From Brevibacterium sp. 'Marine' (GTDB taxonomy: Bacteria > Actinomycetota > Actinomycetes > Actinomycetales > Brevibacteriaceae), in NCBI RefSeq assembly GCF_012844365.1, contig NZ_CP051626.1:1-64000 (forward strand): DNA of 64,000 nt, written 5' to 3'. The notes beneath the pieces were generated by a model. It worked only from the letters and a program-made list of their open reading frames with translations, was not told where the DNA came from and searched no databases. Positions 63,707-64,000 of the stretch are shown here, piece by piece. Position numbers and translations under genes: made by a program. Position 1 is the stretch's first letter; each line of letters starts with the position of its first letter.

Positions 63707-64000
63707 TCACGACGGTGTCGAGGAGGCCAGCGCGGAGGAGGTCAGCGCCGTCACTGCCGCGCGCACGAGTTCGCGTTCGGGTGCCTTGCCGTCGAGATGA
63801 TGGTGGATCGTCCATCCCTCGATGAGCGCATCGACGGCGTGGGCCGCGTCGGGGGTGAAGTGTTCGGTCAGCGCGGCCGCGCTGATGCCCATCCACGAGG
63901 CGGCGAGCTCGGCGGAGTCGGGGGAGCTGCGGCCATAGGAGTAGAGCTCGAAGATTCCCGCCATCTCCCGAGGGGAGGCGAAGGTGTCACCGCAGATGAT
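63707..64000 (-). CDS. TetR-family regulator, C-terminal part (cut by the window end)
   Basis: Ninety-seven residues of open frame run off the right end of the window; the start lies outside. The sequence (REMAGIFELYSYGRSSPDSAELAASWM ... HAVDALIEGWTIHHHLDG) resembles the C-terminal ligand-binding domain of TetR regulators, with the typical AVDALIEGW helix near the end. The DNA-binding domain would be upstream. It may or may not be linked to the DGPF-sigma operon, which lies 107 bases downstream. Confidence 0.65.
   Translation of the reverse strand: MICGDTFASPREMAGIFELYSYGRSSPDSAELAASWMGISAAALTEHFTPDAAHAVDALIEGWTIHHHLDGKAPERELVRAAVTALTSSALASSTPS

Overview
The window is a high-GC actinobacterial chromosome segment that starts at the replication origin. 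The gene order dnaA-dnaN-recF-dciA-gyrB-gyrA-DUF3566-tRNA-Ile-tRNA-Ala, then ppiA-rhomboid-crgA-sortase-trpG and the block pknB-pknA-pbpA-rodA-pstP-fhaB-fhaA-tRNA-Leu, is the classic origin-proximal order of Mycobacterium, Corynebacterium and relatives. The genus is most likely Brevibacterium: the encapsulin at 29878-30678 is, from memory, close to linocin M18 of B. linens and sits directly behind a DyP peroxidase that ends in an encapsulin-targeting peptide.

Layout. 1-11.5 kb: replication and topoisomerase genes with oriC between dnaA and dnaN, then two tRNAs with a tiny DLW-39-type gene between them. 11.5-31.9 kb: an accessory stretch not found in the mycobacterial order. It holds a secreted CHAP protein, a GH114-like lipoprotein, a DHA2 exporter coupled to a class II UvrA, regulator/transporter pairs (AraC/DUF6157, CaCA exchanger/MntR-like, MFS/HxlR, TetR/MFS), an aldehyde dehydrogenase, two VOC proteins, DinB, DUF488, and the DyP-encapsulin operon. 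31.9-38.3 kb: a tricorn-protease homologue divergent from argS, and a CynX/NimT-type MFS gene coupled to argS. 38.4-44.7 kb: a membrane-anchored helical protein, ppiA, a rhomboid protease, an elongated CrgA, a class E sortase, a 56-residue membrane protein, trpG/pabA and a GyrI-like protein. 44.7-54.4 kb: a seven-gene minus-strand operon for Ser/Thr phosphorylation and cell elongation, six of whose genes are chained by 4-base overlaps. 55.2-61.9 kb: a complete mevalonate-to-IPP operon in the order mvk-mvaD-pmk-fni-hmgr-hmgs, the order known from Streptomyces sp. CL190. 61.9-63.7 kb: an ECF42-type sigma factor behind its DGPF/YCII partner, with a matching promoter. The window ends inside a TetR-type gene.

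The strongest unexplained signals are non-coding. (1) A second cluster of DnaA boxes at about 40.8 kb shares several sequence blocks with oriC in the same order. (2) The 13-mer GCCGCCTCGGYGA occurs 14 times, 10 on the plus strand (the leading strand on this side of oriC), often in non-coding DNA. (3) Several long palindromes lie between genes: one 62-bp perfect palindrome, one dispersed pair at 11.0 and 38.3 kb, one pair flanking a membrane-protein gene at 31 kb, and two in tandem at 55.1 kb. No rRNA, insertion sequence, prophage or CRISPR array was seen.
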